Numbered from the stretch's first letter, positions 52,457-59,872 are shown. The stretch: 64,000 nt of DNA from JBBEAM01 sp040882845 (GCA_040882845.1 JBBEAM010000015.1:1-64000); one strand, 5' to 3'. Notes: a model not told the origin generated them from the sequence alone. Numbers and translations are program-made.

Positions 52457-52573
52457 TCCTCGTCCCCAGTAAATAGGCTGTTTTCCTAGCAGCCGGCTTG
52501 GCCGGCATCGAAGCATGCGCCACTCTGGGCGAAGCCCGTTGCAGAGGCGCCGGAAGCGGTTCGGACGCGCGCG

Positions 52574-52813
52574 TCAGCGTCGGCGGACCGAGTTGCCGCC
52601 ATCGAGTATTCCTGTAATCAGCGCCACCACGGCCTCATGCATCTCCATATTTCCGTCCCCGGCAGGCGAATTGTTATGTGAGGCCGCGGCGTCCTGCAGA
52701 ATTCCGACGACTTCATGTTCCGGCAGGATTCCGCGATCCGTGAGACACAGGAGCAGCGATTCGCAGATGGAAAGCGCGGCGGCCCCAGATACATCGGACG
52801 TTGCAATTGTCAC
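52574..52813 (-). CDS. Small hypothetical protein
   Basis: 79 residues from GTG 52813, which has GGAAGGGAAA upstream. The core LSICESLLLCLTDRGILPEHEVVGILQDAAASHNN is a helical pattern I recall from small alphaproteobacterial proteins of unknown role. It is divergent from the Crp/Fnr gene, and the dyad at 52898-52911 could serve both directions. Confidence 0.65.
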   Translation of the reverse strand: MTIATSDVSGAAALSICESLLLCLTDRGILPEHEVVGILQDAAASHNNSPAGDGNMEMHEAVVALITGILDGGNSVRRR

Positions 52814-52897
52814 TAGAATTTCCCTTCCTGACGGAGGCGTGTACTTGAATTTCAGATATCGTGATTTCCGATATTCGCAGAAATCGTGTAGAGTGAA

Positions 52898-52911
52898 TTA
52901 ACTCACGTTAG
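52898..52911. promoter_or_regulatory. FNR-geometry operator upstream of the Crp/Fnr gene
   Basis: TTAAC-TCAC-GTTAG: TAAC and GTTA are exact inverted repeats around a 4-bp spacer, the same layout as FNR/FixK boxes (TTGAT-N4-ATCAA) but with different half-sites. If centred at -40.5 to -41.5, the -10 would fall on AATAAT (52933-52938), 5 of 6 to consensus. It stands between the divergent genes at 52813 and 53001. Confidence 0.6.
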
Positions 52912-53000
52912 TATCGACGAAGTAATATTCCGAATAATCGAGAGAAAATTTACTTCCGCACCGGCGCAGCGTCGATGAGCTTTACACACGAGGATTTTGT

Positions 53001-53732
53001 ATGAACGACTCGGCCATTCCCCTGATCCGTAAGCTAACCGCTTTCGCTGCCCTCTCCGATGCCGAAAAGTCTGCGATCGGGGAGTTGCATCGGCGCCGAC
53101 GAACTTTCGACAAAGGACAAACTTTGGTCAGCGAAGGTCAGATCGAGCAGAGAGCCTTCGTGCTCGCGGCGGGGTGGGTCTGCTCGTATAAGATCCTGCC
53201 TGCCGGAACGCGTCAGATCGTCGATTTCCAGATTCCTGGCGACTTTCTGGGGCTGCGCAGCGTTCTTTTCCGTACCGCGGACCACAATATCGAGGCTGTT
53301 ACGAAAGTCGAAGCGTCGGAGATCCTGGCAAGCGATCTGATAGAATCCTTCAGGAGCTATCCACGTCTTGCAACCGCGGTACTTTGGGCCGCTTCGCGCG
53401 ACGAGGCGATGGTTGTGGAGCATCTTGTCGACCTTGGCCGACGCAACGCACTTGAGCGGACAGCGCACTTTCTGCTCGAGCTTGGCGTACGGTTGCAGCT
53501 TGTCGGCATGGCGACCAAGGCAGGCTATTCCTGTCCATTGTCGCAATACCTGCTGGCCGATGCATTGGGGCTGAGCGCCATACACGTGAACCGCGTCCTT
53601 CGCCAGTTGCGGGAGATGGGGCTTGTGGAATTTCATCAGAGCAAGGTCGTTTTCGATGACTACGACGGTCTTGTCGAACTCGCCGGGTTCGAGTCGGCCT
53701 ATCTCGACCAGCCCGAACCCATACTGGTGTAA
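53001..53732 (+). CDS. Crp/Fnr-family transcriptional regulator
   Basis: 243 residues. Cyclic-nucleotide-binding-type beta roll at about 15-125 (RRRTFDKGQTLVSEGQIEQRAFVLAAGWVCSYKILPAGTRQIVDFQIPGDFLG), a dimerisation helix, and a C-terminal HTH at about 170-225: YSCPLSQYLLADALGLSAIHVNRVLRQLREMGLVEF. There is no N-terminal Cys cluster, so it is not an Fnr-type iron-sulfur oxygen sensor. The recognition helix (SAIHVNR) keeps the Arg of FNR (E..SR) but replaces the Glu, which predicts a variant half-site. A matching dyad precedes this gene and recurs in the following 4 kb, so I propose it as the local regulator, with autoregulation. Confidence 0.9.
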   Translation: MNDSAIPLIRKLTAFAALSDAEKSAIGELHRRRRTFDKGQTLVSEGQIEQRAFVLAAGWVCSYKILPAGTRQIVDFQIPGDFLGLRSVLFRTADHNIEAVTKVEASEILASDLIESFRSYPRLATAVLWAASRDEAMVVEHLVDLGRRNALERTAHFLLELGVRLQLVGMATKAGYSCPLSQYLLADALGLSAIHVNRVLRQLREMGLVEFHQSKVVFDDYDGLVELAGFESAYLDQPEPILV

Positions 53733-53911
53733 ACGAACCGCGGCGTCTTAGCGGTCACCGTATTTCCAGCTGCATGCATCGGATAGTCCGCCCGGCGGAC
53801 CCGGCGTGCCGCCGGCAGGGAGCTGCTCGGTGACGGCAAGCTGGCTTGCGCGCGCCCCTTGCCCGCGAAGCGGCTTCTGTTCGATACCCCGGACAGTTTA
53901 TTCCAGAAATC

Positions 53912-53925
53912 ATGACGCAGGTTAG
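53912..53925. promoter_or_regulatory. FNR-geometry operator of the glycine-zipper lipoprotein gene
   Basis: ATGAC-GCAG-GTTAG, part of a wider GACGC...GCGTC dyad (53914-53929). With the centre at -41.5 (class II position) the start site is 53960 and the -12 to -7 hexamer is exactly TACTAT (53948-53953), a good -10. The next gene starts at 54001. Confidence 0.6.
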
Positions 53926-54000
53926 CGTCGGATCCTGCTTTGCAGGATACTATTCACGCGAACTCTTTACTTAATATAATCCTGAATAGGAACAAACGAG

Positions 54001-54279
54001 ATGTACTCTTTATCGCGAGTTGTGCATGCCAATAATTTATACTCTATCGGACTGGCCGCCTTCTGTTTGGCCCTGCTGATGCTTGTCAGCGGTTGCGGCA
54101 ATAGCACGGGAGATCGCGCCGTAAGCGGCGCGGGAATCGGCGCCGGCGTCGGCGCCGTGGGTGGTCTGATGGTCGGCGCACCGCTCCAAGGCGCGCTGAT
54201 CGGCGGCGCGGTCGGTGCCGGCACCGGCGCGCTTACCGATGAGAGTCAGATCAATCTCGGCTGGCCCATCTGGAAATAG
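54001..54279 (+). CDS. Glycine-zipper lipoprotein
   Basis: 92 residues. Signal peptide with lipobox (LMLVSGC, modified Cys about 32) followed by a glycine zipper: GAGIGAGVGAVGGLMVGAPLQGALIGGAVGAGTGALTDE. Related SlyB/17-kDa-antigen-type and YMGG proteins sit in the outer membrane and respond to envelope stress. First gene of an apparent run with the OmpA-like gene 43 bp downstream. Confidence 0.85.
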   Translation: MYSLSRVVHANNLYSIGLAAFCLALLMLVSGCGNSTGDRAVSGAGIGAGVGAVGGLMVGAPLQGALIGGAVGAGTGALTDESQINLGWPIWK

Positions 54280-54322
54280 TCCTCTCGCGGTAACAACAAT
54301 TCAGCGGACGATGGAGATAACG

Positions 54323-54790
54323 ATGTCAAATTCCACGAAGATTATTAAAACGCTCGTCGCTGTCCTGGCACTATCGGCGATCGTCGGCTGCGCCAGGATG
54401 GACTCGCCCTCACAGCAATCGCGCGCGGCAAGCGACGCCGAGCTGGCCGGGGCCTGGTATCAGATTTACTTCGACACCAGCAGCGCCACCGTCAATCCAC
54501 GGGGCCAACTGGTCATCGACAACGCCGCAAACATCGCCATGAATGCCGGGCCGACCCGGGTGACCGTGATCGGCCGAACGGACCGCGTCGGCTCCGCCCC
54601 GGACAATCTGGCCCTCGCGCATCAGCGGGCGAACGCGGTGCGCGATGCACTGATCGCCGCGGGAGTGCCCTCTGCCGAGATCGATACGAGCTGGTCGGGC
54701 GAGAGCAATCAAGCCGTCAGCACTGCGAACGACGCAGACGAACCGCGGAACAGAGTCGTCGACGTTACCGTCGTGCAGCAGCCGCGCTGA
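54323..54790 (+). CDS. OmpA-like lipoprotein
   Basis: 155 residues. Lipobox AIVGC (Cys about 22), then an OmpA/MotB C-terminal domain: YQIYFDTSSATVNPRGQLVIDNAANIAM...VTVIGRTDRVGSAPDNLALAHQRANAVRDALIAAGV, which binds peptidoglycan diaminopimelate. GGAG 6 nt upstream fixes ATG 54323; ATG 54311 is less likely. A strong hairpin at 54812-54844 follows. Confidence 0.88.
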   Translation: MSNSTKIIKTLVAVLALSAIVGCARMDSPSQQSRAASDAELAGAWYQIYFDTSSATVNPRGQLVIDNAANIAMNAGPTRVTVIGRTDRVGSAPDNLALAHQRANAVRDALIAAGVPSAEIDTSWSGESNQAVSTANDADEPRNRVVDVTVVQQPR

Positions 54791-54811
54791 TTGCGCTTCG
54801 AAGCGGACAAT

Positions 54812-54844
54812 AGCCGGCCGTGCAAGCGCAAAGCACGGCCGGCT
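54812..54844 (+). terminator. Perfect 12-bp hairpin after the OmpA-like gene
   Basis: AGCCGGCCGTGC (54812-54823) pairs with GCACGGCCGGCT (54833-54844), loop of 9 nt. A short TTTT follows 9 nt later. It probably ends or attenuates the lipoprotein transcript before the BON gene. Confidence 0.6.
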
Positions 54845-54873
54845 CAACGACGATTTTCATGGGAAACGATGCA

Positions 54874-55182
54874 ATGCGATACGCAGCCCTTCTTCGAAGC
54901 GGTGTTGTGGCCCTCGCCCTGGTGATGGGCGTTGCCGGCTGCACCGTCTTTTCCGGCCAGGAAACGACCGGTGAGTACATCGACGACGCCACGATAACGA
55001 CCAAGGTCAAGGCGTCGATCATCGACCAAATGGGGTTGCAGGGGATCGGCGTGGAGACGATGCAGAATGTCGTTCAATTGAGCGGCTTCGTCGAATCGGA
55101 GGCAATCAAAGCCGAGGCAGGCCAGATTGCGCTCAGCATCTCTGGAGTCAGGGGCGTACGGAACGACCTCGTAGTTCGATAA
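54874..55182 (+). CDS. BON-domain lipoprotein
   Basis: 102 residues. Lipobox GVAGC after a hydrophobic stretch, then a single BON domain: YIDDATITTKVKASIIDQMGLQGIGVETMQNVVQLSGFVESEAIKAEAGQIALSISGVRGVRNDLVV. BON proteins such as OsmY/DolP bind lipids and protect the envelope under osmotic stress. ATG 54874 is used; ATG 54859 is possible and would lengthen the leader. No obvious operator directly upstream; it may be read through the hairpin. Confidence 0.82.
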   Translation: MRYAALLRSGVVALALVMGVAGCTVFSGQETTGEYIDDATITTKVKASIIDQMGLQGIGVETMQNVVQLSGFVESEAIKAEAGQIALSISGVRGVRNDLVVR

Positions 55183-55298
55183 GAACCCAAAGGCATGCCG
55201 GCACAAAGACGCGCGTTGTGGCAAGATCCATCTAGGACAGCAGTTTCATCTATCGCGCCATAGGGGGCTTTCAGCAGGGTGAGAAAAACTGCCGCAGG

Positions 55299-55312
55299 CT
55301 AATTCAGGTTAG
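55299..55312. promoter_or_regulatory. FNR-geometry operator in the gene-free interval
   Basis: CTAAT-TCAG-GTTAG. The right half is identical to other copies; the left half has one mismatch. Centred at -41.5 it predicts transcription from about 55347, 3 nt before the first hairpin. The -12 to -7 hexamer there (CAGGAT) keeps the -11 A and -7 T but is otherwise weak. Confidence 0.45.
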
Positions 55313-55346
55313 TGTTTTGGCCTAGGGTGAATGCCAGGATTACGCC

Positions 55347-55505
55347 TGTCGATAGCTCCTCTTCTCCCCCATGTGAGCTATCGGCGGTGCTTCCGGGGCT
55401 CCCTGGCTCCGAACTGGGTTCACTTGGCAACCCAGGCATCTCTCGGATGTGAAGCTGAACATGCAAGATCGCCGGGATCCGCTCGGATCCCGGCGATTGC
55501 ATGCG
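55347..55505 (+). ncRNA. Candidate small RNA under the Crp/Fnr operator
   Basis: Three stem-loops in a row: CGATAGCTC/GAGCTATCG (55350-55358, 55375-55383) with a C-rich loop containing CTTCTCCCCC, an anti-Shine-Dalgarno-like sequence; CTGGGTT/AACCCAG (55414-55420, 55429-55435); and a 14-bp stem ATCGCCGGGATCCG/CGGATCCCGGCGAT (55468-55481, 55484-55497) extended by ATGCA/TGCAT. C-rich unpaired loops are how several alphaproteobacterial sRNAs seize ribosome-binding sites. No U-tract follows the last stem, so the 3' end is uncertain. The assignment is inference. Confidence 0.4.
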
Positions 55506-55772
55506 CCCTCTGAGCCAGGCCGAAAGGCAAAGCCGGGATCCGAGCGGCAACTAAATTTCCTGTCGAAAAATAATTCTTAGAAAGCTGCTGCGCGTTAGTG
55601 CCGACGGCAGCCTACCCAGTAGAATGATTTCAACAAATTCTTCCAACTCTTACAAAAGGTAAAGAAGGCCGATGTCTCTACGGCCTCTTTATTCCTCGCA
55701 GTTGCGACAAAAAGCCGACCGGAGAATCCTCTCACGGCATGGCGATGTCTTAAGAGACGAAAGAGAAATATT

Positions 55773-56435
55773 ATGATTAGGAAGCTCACAATCGCTGCAG
55801 CGCTCTTCGCCACGACGTCCATGCTGGCGCTGACAGCGCAGGCCGCAGAAACCGCGCCGAGGATGACCACGATCGGTGTCGAAGTTGTCGAATCTGGGGT
55901 GTACCACACAACCAGCGACAACAATGAGGCGACTGAAGCGGACGTCCTGCGGAGCAACTCCAATGGCGTTCGGCACATGTGGAACGACGATAACAACAAG
56001 GGTGAGAACGCACCTCACCCGCTGTTCATCGATATGCAGACCTACAGGACCGTCGCCAAGCAGATTGCCGCGCCCGCTCCCCGCGTAGAAGCCCCCGCGG
56101 GCAACCCTTACGCGACGACCGTTCTCTTCGACTTCGATCGATCCACACTGACCGGAACGGGCACAGCGCAGCTAGACACGCTGATCAGCCGCCTGCACAG
56201 CGAAGGCCTCACCCGGGTCAACGTTCAGGGCCACACCGATAGCTCGGGCTCGAATGCCTACAATCAGACCCTTTCGCATGAGCGGGCGACCGCCGTTGCG
56301 AACTATATGATCCAAAAGGGTATCGGCGCCGAAGTCGGCACCGTGACCTGGGACGGTGAGACCAACCAGGCCGTGCGGACAGCCGACGGCGTGCGCCTGC
56401 ATGAGAACCGCCGCGTCGAAGTGCAAGCTTTGTAA
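55773..56435 (+). CDS. OmpA-family exported protein
   Basis: 220 residues. Signal peptide at 1-24 (RKLTIAAALFATTSMLALTAQAAE), then a 70-residue region without known domain (VEVVESGVYHTTSDNNEATEADVL...GENAPHPLFIDMQ), and a C-terminal OmpA domain (TVLFDFDRSTLTGTGTAQLDTLISRL...VQGHTDSSGSNAYNQTLSHERATAVANYMI). No lipobox Cys, so it is probably periplasmic and held by peptidoglycan. A terminator follows directly. Confidence 0.88.
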   Translation: MIRKLTIAAALFATTSMLALTAQAAETAPRMTTIGVEVVESGVYHTTSDNNEATEADVLRSNSNGVRHMWNDDNNKGENAPHPLFIDMQTYRTVAKQIAAPAPRVEAPAGNPYATTVLFDFDRSTLTGTGTAQLDTLISRLHSEGLTRVNVQGHTDSSGSNAYNQTLSHERATAVANYMIQKGIGAEVGTVTWDGETNQAVRTADGVRLHENRRVEVQAL

Positions 56436-56470
56436 GGTTCCAACGCACCTCGTCAAACTTAGCTAGGAAG

Positions 56471-56500
56471 CGGGCCTGCTGGAAACAGCGGGCCCGTTTT
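56471..56500 (+). terminator. Rho-independent terminator after the OmpA-family gene
   Basis: CGGGCCTGCTG (56471-56481) pairs with CAGCGGGCCCG (56486-56496), with one G-U pair and a GAAA tetraloop, followed by TTTT. Confidence 0.8.
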
Positions 56501-56638
56501 CGCTACAGCCGGATCCGGAGGCGCCTCGCTCGTGGCAGCGATCTGGACGGCGCCAATTCTCACGCCGAAACCCAAACGCCGCCCTCGATCTCCGGTCCTG
56601 GGCGCAGGCGCGCATTCCTGATTGAGAGTTCCAAAATA

Positions 56639-56652
56639 TTGACCTGTGTTAG
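56639..56652. promoter_or_regulatory. FNR-geometry operator, distal copy
   Basis: TTGAC-CTGT-GTTAG. It lies 54 bp upstream of the next copy, so the two sites are about five helical turns apart and could be bound together upstream of the lipoprotein gene at 56780. Confidence 0.5.
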
Positions 56653-56692
56653 CGAGTAAATAACCCAATGTTCAAAAAAAAGTTTGTGAAAA

Positions 56693-56706
56693 CTGACGCA
56701 TGTTAG
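56693..56706. promoter_or_regulatory. FNR-geometry operator, proximal copy
   Basis: CTGAC-GCAT-GTTAG, about 75 bp before the gene at 56780. TATAAG at 56726-56731 would place the dyad centre near -38.5. Confidence 0.5.
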
Positions 56707-56779
56707 CGCTCTAAGGCGAGATTAATATAAGCTAAAAATTGATATTTGCCTTATTCAGAAAGGCAAGAAAGGGCAACAG

Positions 56780-57250
56780 ATGGCGATTAACCATAAATTT
56801 CACCGAATGGCTTTTTTAGGTCTTACCGCTGGATTGGGCTTCGCCGTTGCCTCCTGTGCCCCTTCACATAGTTTGAAGCAGGTAGATACCAGAAACCCGA
56901 CCGTCACTTACGAATATCGAGGCGATAGCGAACTGCTGCAGGCTCAAAGCAGAGCCGCCGAATTTTGCCGTCAGTACGGTAAGGGAGCAGATTCCGGTCG
57001 GATTTCGAGTGGATCGGGCTATGGAGTACAGCTCGTCTCCTTCGAATGCGATTCGGAGCTCGCAGGAAACCTTGCCTCCGGAGAGAGCGCCGAGTCCAAC
57101 CTGACGTACAGCTACCGCACGGATCAAGATCTCCTGAATGCTTCGCAACAGGCCGGGGCCTATTGCATCGAGCGGAACTCCGACCTCGCGGTTTCGGATC
57201 TTCGAAATAATTCCGACGGCTCAAAAACGATCGTCTTCAGATGCGATTGA
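56780..57250 (+). CDS. Lipoprotein made of two tandem repeats
   Basis: 156 residues, no known family. Lipobox AVASC (Cys about 26). The mature part is two copies of a module of about 52 residues: the first from VTYEYRGDSELLQAQSRAAEFC to LVSFECD, the second from LTYSYRTDQDLLNASQQAGAYC to IVFRCD. Each has one Cys after a helix and one at the final strand, so each module probably forms its own disulfide. Two operators precede it. Confidence 0.8.
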   Translation: MAINHKFHRMAFLGLTAGLGFAVASCAPSHSLKQVDTRNPTVTYEYRGDSELLQAQSRAAEFCRQYGKGADSGRISSGSGYGVQLVSFECDSELAGNLASGESAESNLTYSYRTDQDLLNASQQAGAYCIERNSDLAVSDLRNNSDGSKTIVFRCD

Positions 57251-57625
57251 TCGATGGTGACGAAAAAAGCCGCCTAAAACTGCAAGACGCGTCCACGGTA
57301 GGAACGATCTTCAGAACGCCGAAGTGGCAGCGCACTTGCGGATCTTTAGCAAGCCGGTTGTGGGGATTTATCTCCAGCAGTTATCCGGGACACAACATGA
57401 AGCGTATCCTGATGGATATTGAAGGAAATGGGGCAGACCAGAGGCCGAGAAGAAAACTGACTTTCCGTGTCGGACGCAAGGCACCGCCGCCGTTGTCGGA
57501 CGCGAAAATAGACCATGCGGGTATCACGGCTAACCCGCTTCAGCCGCCGCAAAACGGTCCCTCAAACAAGGCCCCTTGAAAGGCGCAACAACACTTAGCG
57601 TCATTGGACGCAGAAGGAGCGATCG
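57251..57625. other. 375-bp gap before the peptidoglycan-binding protein
   Basis: An open frame from 57241 to 57579 overlaps the previous stop and has no family resemblance, so I do not call it. The nonamer GTCGGACGC occurs twice (about 57469 and 57497). A weak operator-like site, GCAAC-AACA-CTTAG, lies at 57585-57598, too close to ATG 57626 for the class II position. Confidence 0.5.
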
Positions 57626-59377
57626 ATGTTAAAAAATATCCTCCTCTCAGGGACTATCCTGATGATGCTGGCGGCTCCGGCTACCGCCGATTTCGCTTCG
57701 GGCAGCCGAGCCTACGAACAAGGAGAGTACGCCACGGCCGCACGAGAGTACCTGGTTGCGGCAAGGTCTGGTAACAGCGCTTCCCAATTCATGTTGGGGC
57801 GGCTCTACGAGGAAGGCCGGGGGGTGCGGAACGACCGCAGCCACGCCTATGCCTGGTATGACGTCTCCGCCAAGTACGGCTACCGGAATGGCGAAAGGTC
57901 TCGCGATCAGCTGATCGGCAAGATGTCCGAAGGGGAAATCCGCAGCGGCAGAAGCCTCTCCGCCCGCTGGATGGCCGGCAATATGCCCGAGTCCCTATTC
58001 ACAATTGCCGCCGCCAGCGAGCCGCGGACAACGGCGGTGGCAACGCCGACGAGCGTTCCCTATTCGGTGGCCGCGGTGCAGAGCGCGCTGAACAGGCTTG
58101 GATACACTGCGGGCTCCGTCGACGGCAAACTCGGTCCCAACACGCGCGCCGCGGTCTCCGCCTATCAGCTGGACAGCGGGCTGCCGACCAGCGGGCAGCC
58201 GAGCGTCAGCCTGCATGAGCATCTGCAAGCGTCCCTCAACAAGGGCAGCGCCAGCGCCTCCTCGGCCGCCCTTGCCGAAGAGCAGGCAAGCACTGCCGCG
58301 CTGATCGCCGAGGTCCAGCAGGAACTCAGATGGCGCGAGTATTCGGTGCCGCAGATCAACGGCCGCCTCGACGCCGCCACGGTCGCGGCCATCCGGAGCT
58401 ATCAGGCCGATGCCAGTCTTTCCGTTAACGGCCGGGTCGACGATCAGCTTCTGACGATGCTGCGTTCGGGCAGACAGGACGCCGGCGCCGATTACCGGGC
58501 GCAGGTGAAGGACGTGCAGCAGGCGCTCAACCAGCGCGGCTTCAACGCCGGCCCGGCGGACGGCGCCCTTGGCCCCAAGACCAGGACGGCGATCCGCGAG
58601 TACGAGTCTTCGGAGCAGCTTCCCGTAACCGGCGAAATGAGCGGTGCGCTGCTCCAGAGCTTATCCCTCGCCACGCAGCAGCCGGCGCCTGTTTCCGGCG
58701 AAGACCCGACCGCAGCCGATGTCGAGGAGGAACTCTCGCGGCTTGGCTATGCCGTCGGCCCCGTCGATGGCGTGCTGGACAACCAAGCACAGGCTGCCAT
58801 CCGCTACTATCAGCGGACCTACGGCCTTGGGGTTACAGGAGACGCCAGCGAAAACCTGCTGGATCACCTGCGCGAGCAGCGCGACGAGAACAACGGTGAA
58901 ACGCTCTCCAAGCTGGTTCTGGACGTGGAGCAGGAGCTGGTCCGACATGGTTATCGTACCGGCACGGTCGACGGCACCGTCGATGTCGATACACGCGGCG
59001 CAATCCTCAGCTTCCAAAGCCGAAGCGGCGCGGAGGCCGACGGCAAGGTAAGCGCAAAACTGCTCAGAAGTCTTCAGGACACACCGGTCGCCGGTGGCTC
59101 CGGTAGCGACGACGACAGCTTGCTGACCGCCGCAGAGGTCCAGGAGGTGGAAACCCTCCTGCAGCAGCTGGGATATCGCGTCGGACCGGTGGACGGCGTG
59201 CAGGACACCATGACCAACGCTGCCGTGCGCAACTATCAGACCAACGCCGGCTTGAATGCCACCGGACGTATCGACCAGCCGCTCCTGCGCTCGCTCCGCA
59301 TGGATAGTGCAGCGGCAACGGAGGTAACGCCGGGCAGGGTCATTTCCGACGTGCTGCGCTATCTCAATCAGCGCTAA
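57626..59377 (+). CDS. Exported protein with Sel1 repeats and six peptidoglycan-binding domains
   Basis: 583 residues. Signal peptide at 1-21, Sel1-like repeats at about 28-95 (AYEQGEYATAAREYLVAARSGNSASQFMLGRLYEEGRGV), then six PG_binding_1 domains at roughly 147-203, 226-283, 295-352, 365-420, 430-490 and 505-562, each with the VQ..L...GY..G.VDG..G..T..A...YQ pattern. No catalytic domain is present, so it is a wall-binding scaffold rather than an amidase. AAGGAG precedes ATG 57626. Six such domains in one protein are uncommon. Confidence 0.9.
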   Translation: MLKNILLSGTILMMLAAPATADFASGSRAYEQGEYATAAREYLVAARSGNSASQFMLGRLYEEGRGVRNDRSHAYAWYDVSAKYGYRNGERSRDQLIGKMSEGEIRSGRSLSARWMAGNMPESLFTIAAASEPRTTAVATPTSVPYSVAAVQSALNRLGYTAGSVDGKLGPNTRAAVSAYQLDSGLPTSGQPSVSLHEHLQASLNKGSASASSAALAEEQASTAALIAEVQQELRWREYSVPQINGRLDAATVAAIRSYQADASLSVNGRVDDQLLTMLRSGRQDAGADYRAQVKDVQQALNQRGFNAGPADGALGPKTRTAIREYESSEQLPVTGEMSGALLQSLSLATQQPAPVSGEDPTAADVEEELSRLGYAVGPVDGVLDNQAQAAIRYYQRTYGLGVTGDASENLLDHLREQRDENNGETLSKLVLDVEQELVRHGYRTGTVDGTVDVDTRGAILSFQSRSGAEADGKVSAKLLRSLQDTPVAGGSGSDDDSLLTAAEVQEVETLLQQLGYRVGPVDGVQDTMTNAAVRNYQTNAGLNATGRIDQPLLRSLRMDSAAATEVTPGRVISDVLRYLNQR

Positions 59378-59495
59378 CCGCCAAGGTGACTGCGCTCTGC
59401 CACAGATCGGCAACAGACTCGCTGCGCTGCGCCGCGGCTCCCCGCTCCTATCCGGCACGCGCCGGTTAAGAGTTCCAACCAGAAAGGAAATTGCA

Positions 59496-59777
59496 ATGAA
59501 CGTTCGCTTGTATCTACCCGCTCTCGCCTTCGGACTGCTGATCGCATCCGGTGCGAGCGCTGCCACCTACACCGACGGAAATCTGTGCTCGATGCACGGT
59601 ACGGAACTGAGGCAGGACCTGAAGCTGCTGACCGCGTGGTCCGCGAAGTACGAGCCGGGCATGGCCCAGTTGGAAAGAGGCGCCGCGCTCTGCAAGACCG
59701 GAGAGGAAAAGGCCGGCGTGCAGGTTCTGCATGACGCGATCCTGGCGCTGGGTTTGCCGCCGCGCACGAATAGCTAA
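59496..59777 (+). CDS. Small secreted protein
   Basis: 93 residues. Signal peptide at 1-23 (NVRLYLPALAFGLLIASGASA), mature part with two Cys (NLCSMHG and AALCKTG) and predicted helices; family unknown. AAAGGAAA precedes ATG 59496. Last gene of the envelope cluster, closed by a strong terminator. Confidence 0.75.
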   Translation: MNVRLYLPALAFGLLIASGASAATYTDGNLCSMHGTELRQDLKLLTAWSAKYEPGMAQLERGAALCKTGEEKAGVQVLHDAILALGLPPRTNS

Positions 59778-59830
59778 GCATTAGCGGTTACGGCTTCTAG
59801 CCTCCTTGACCGTCTCCTCCCTGAACTGCT

Positions 59831-59872
59831 CCAGGCGCAAAGCGAGTAAGGCTTTGCGCCTGGATTTTTTTT
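59831..59872 (+). terminator. Strong rho-independent terminator
   Basis: CCAGGCGCAAAGC (59831-59843) pairs perfectly with GCTTTGCGCCTGG (59851-59863), 7-nt loop, followed by A and eight T (59865-59872). It ends the envelope cluster. Confidence 0.92.

Larger units (their letters stand above)
55183..55772. other. 590-bp gene-free interval with operator and hairpins
   Basis: No convincing protein gene. It holds a dyad of the cluster's operator type (55299-55312), three perfect stem-loops (55350-55383, 55414-55435, 55461-55502), a third copy of GCCGGGATCCG (55532-55542) already used in the long stem, and a weak operator-like site (55585-55598) ahead of the next gene. Confidence 0.6.
56436..56779. 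other. 344-bp gap with terminator and two operators
   Basis: Contains the terminator at 56471-56500 and two operator-type dyads (56639-56652 and 56693-56706) in an AT-rich stretch with a TATAAG hexamer at 56726-56731. No gene seen. Confidence 0.6.

Noticed and set aside
52515..52901. 128-codon frame antisense to the 79-residue protein
   Set aside because: Arg/Ser-rich translation without features; the minus-strand frame has a good ribosome-binding site and a coherent helical sequence.
55331..55513. 60-codon frame in the gene-free interval
   Set aside because: No ribosome-binding site, no recognisable protein features, and it spans three perfect hairpins better explained as RNA structure.
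55585..55598. CTGCT-GCGC-GTTAG as a further Crp/Fnr operator
   Set aside because: Only the right half fits and no -10 lies at the expected distance; kept only as a weak candidate.
57241..57579. 112-codon frame after the tandem-repeat lipoprotein
   Set aside because: It starts inside the previous gene without a ribosome-binding site and its Pro/Arg-rich sequence shows no domain.
57585..57598. GCAAC-AACA-CTTAG as a further operator
   Set aside because: Both half-sites have mismatches, and the class II position would put the start site inside the gene.
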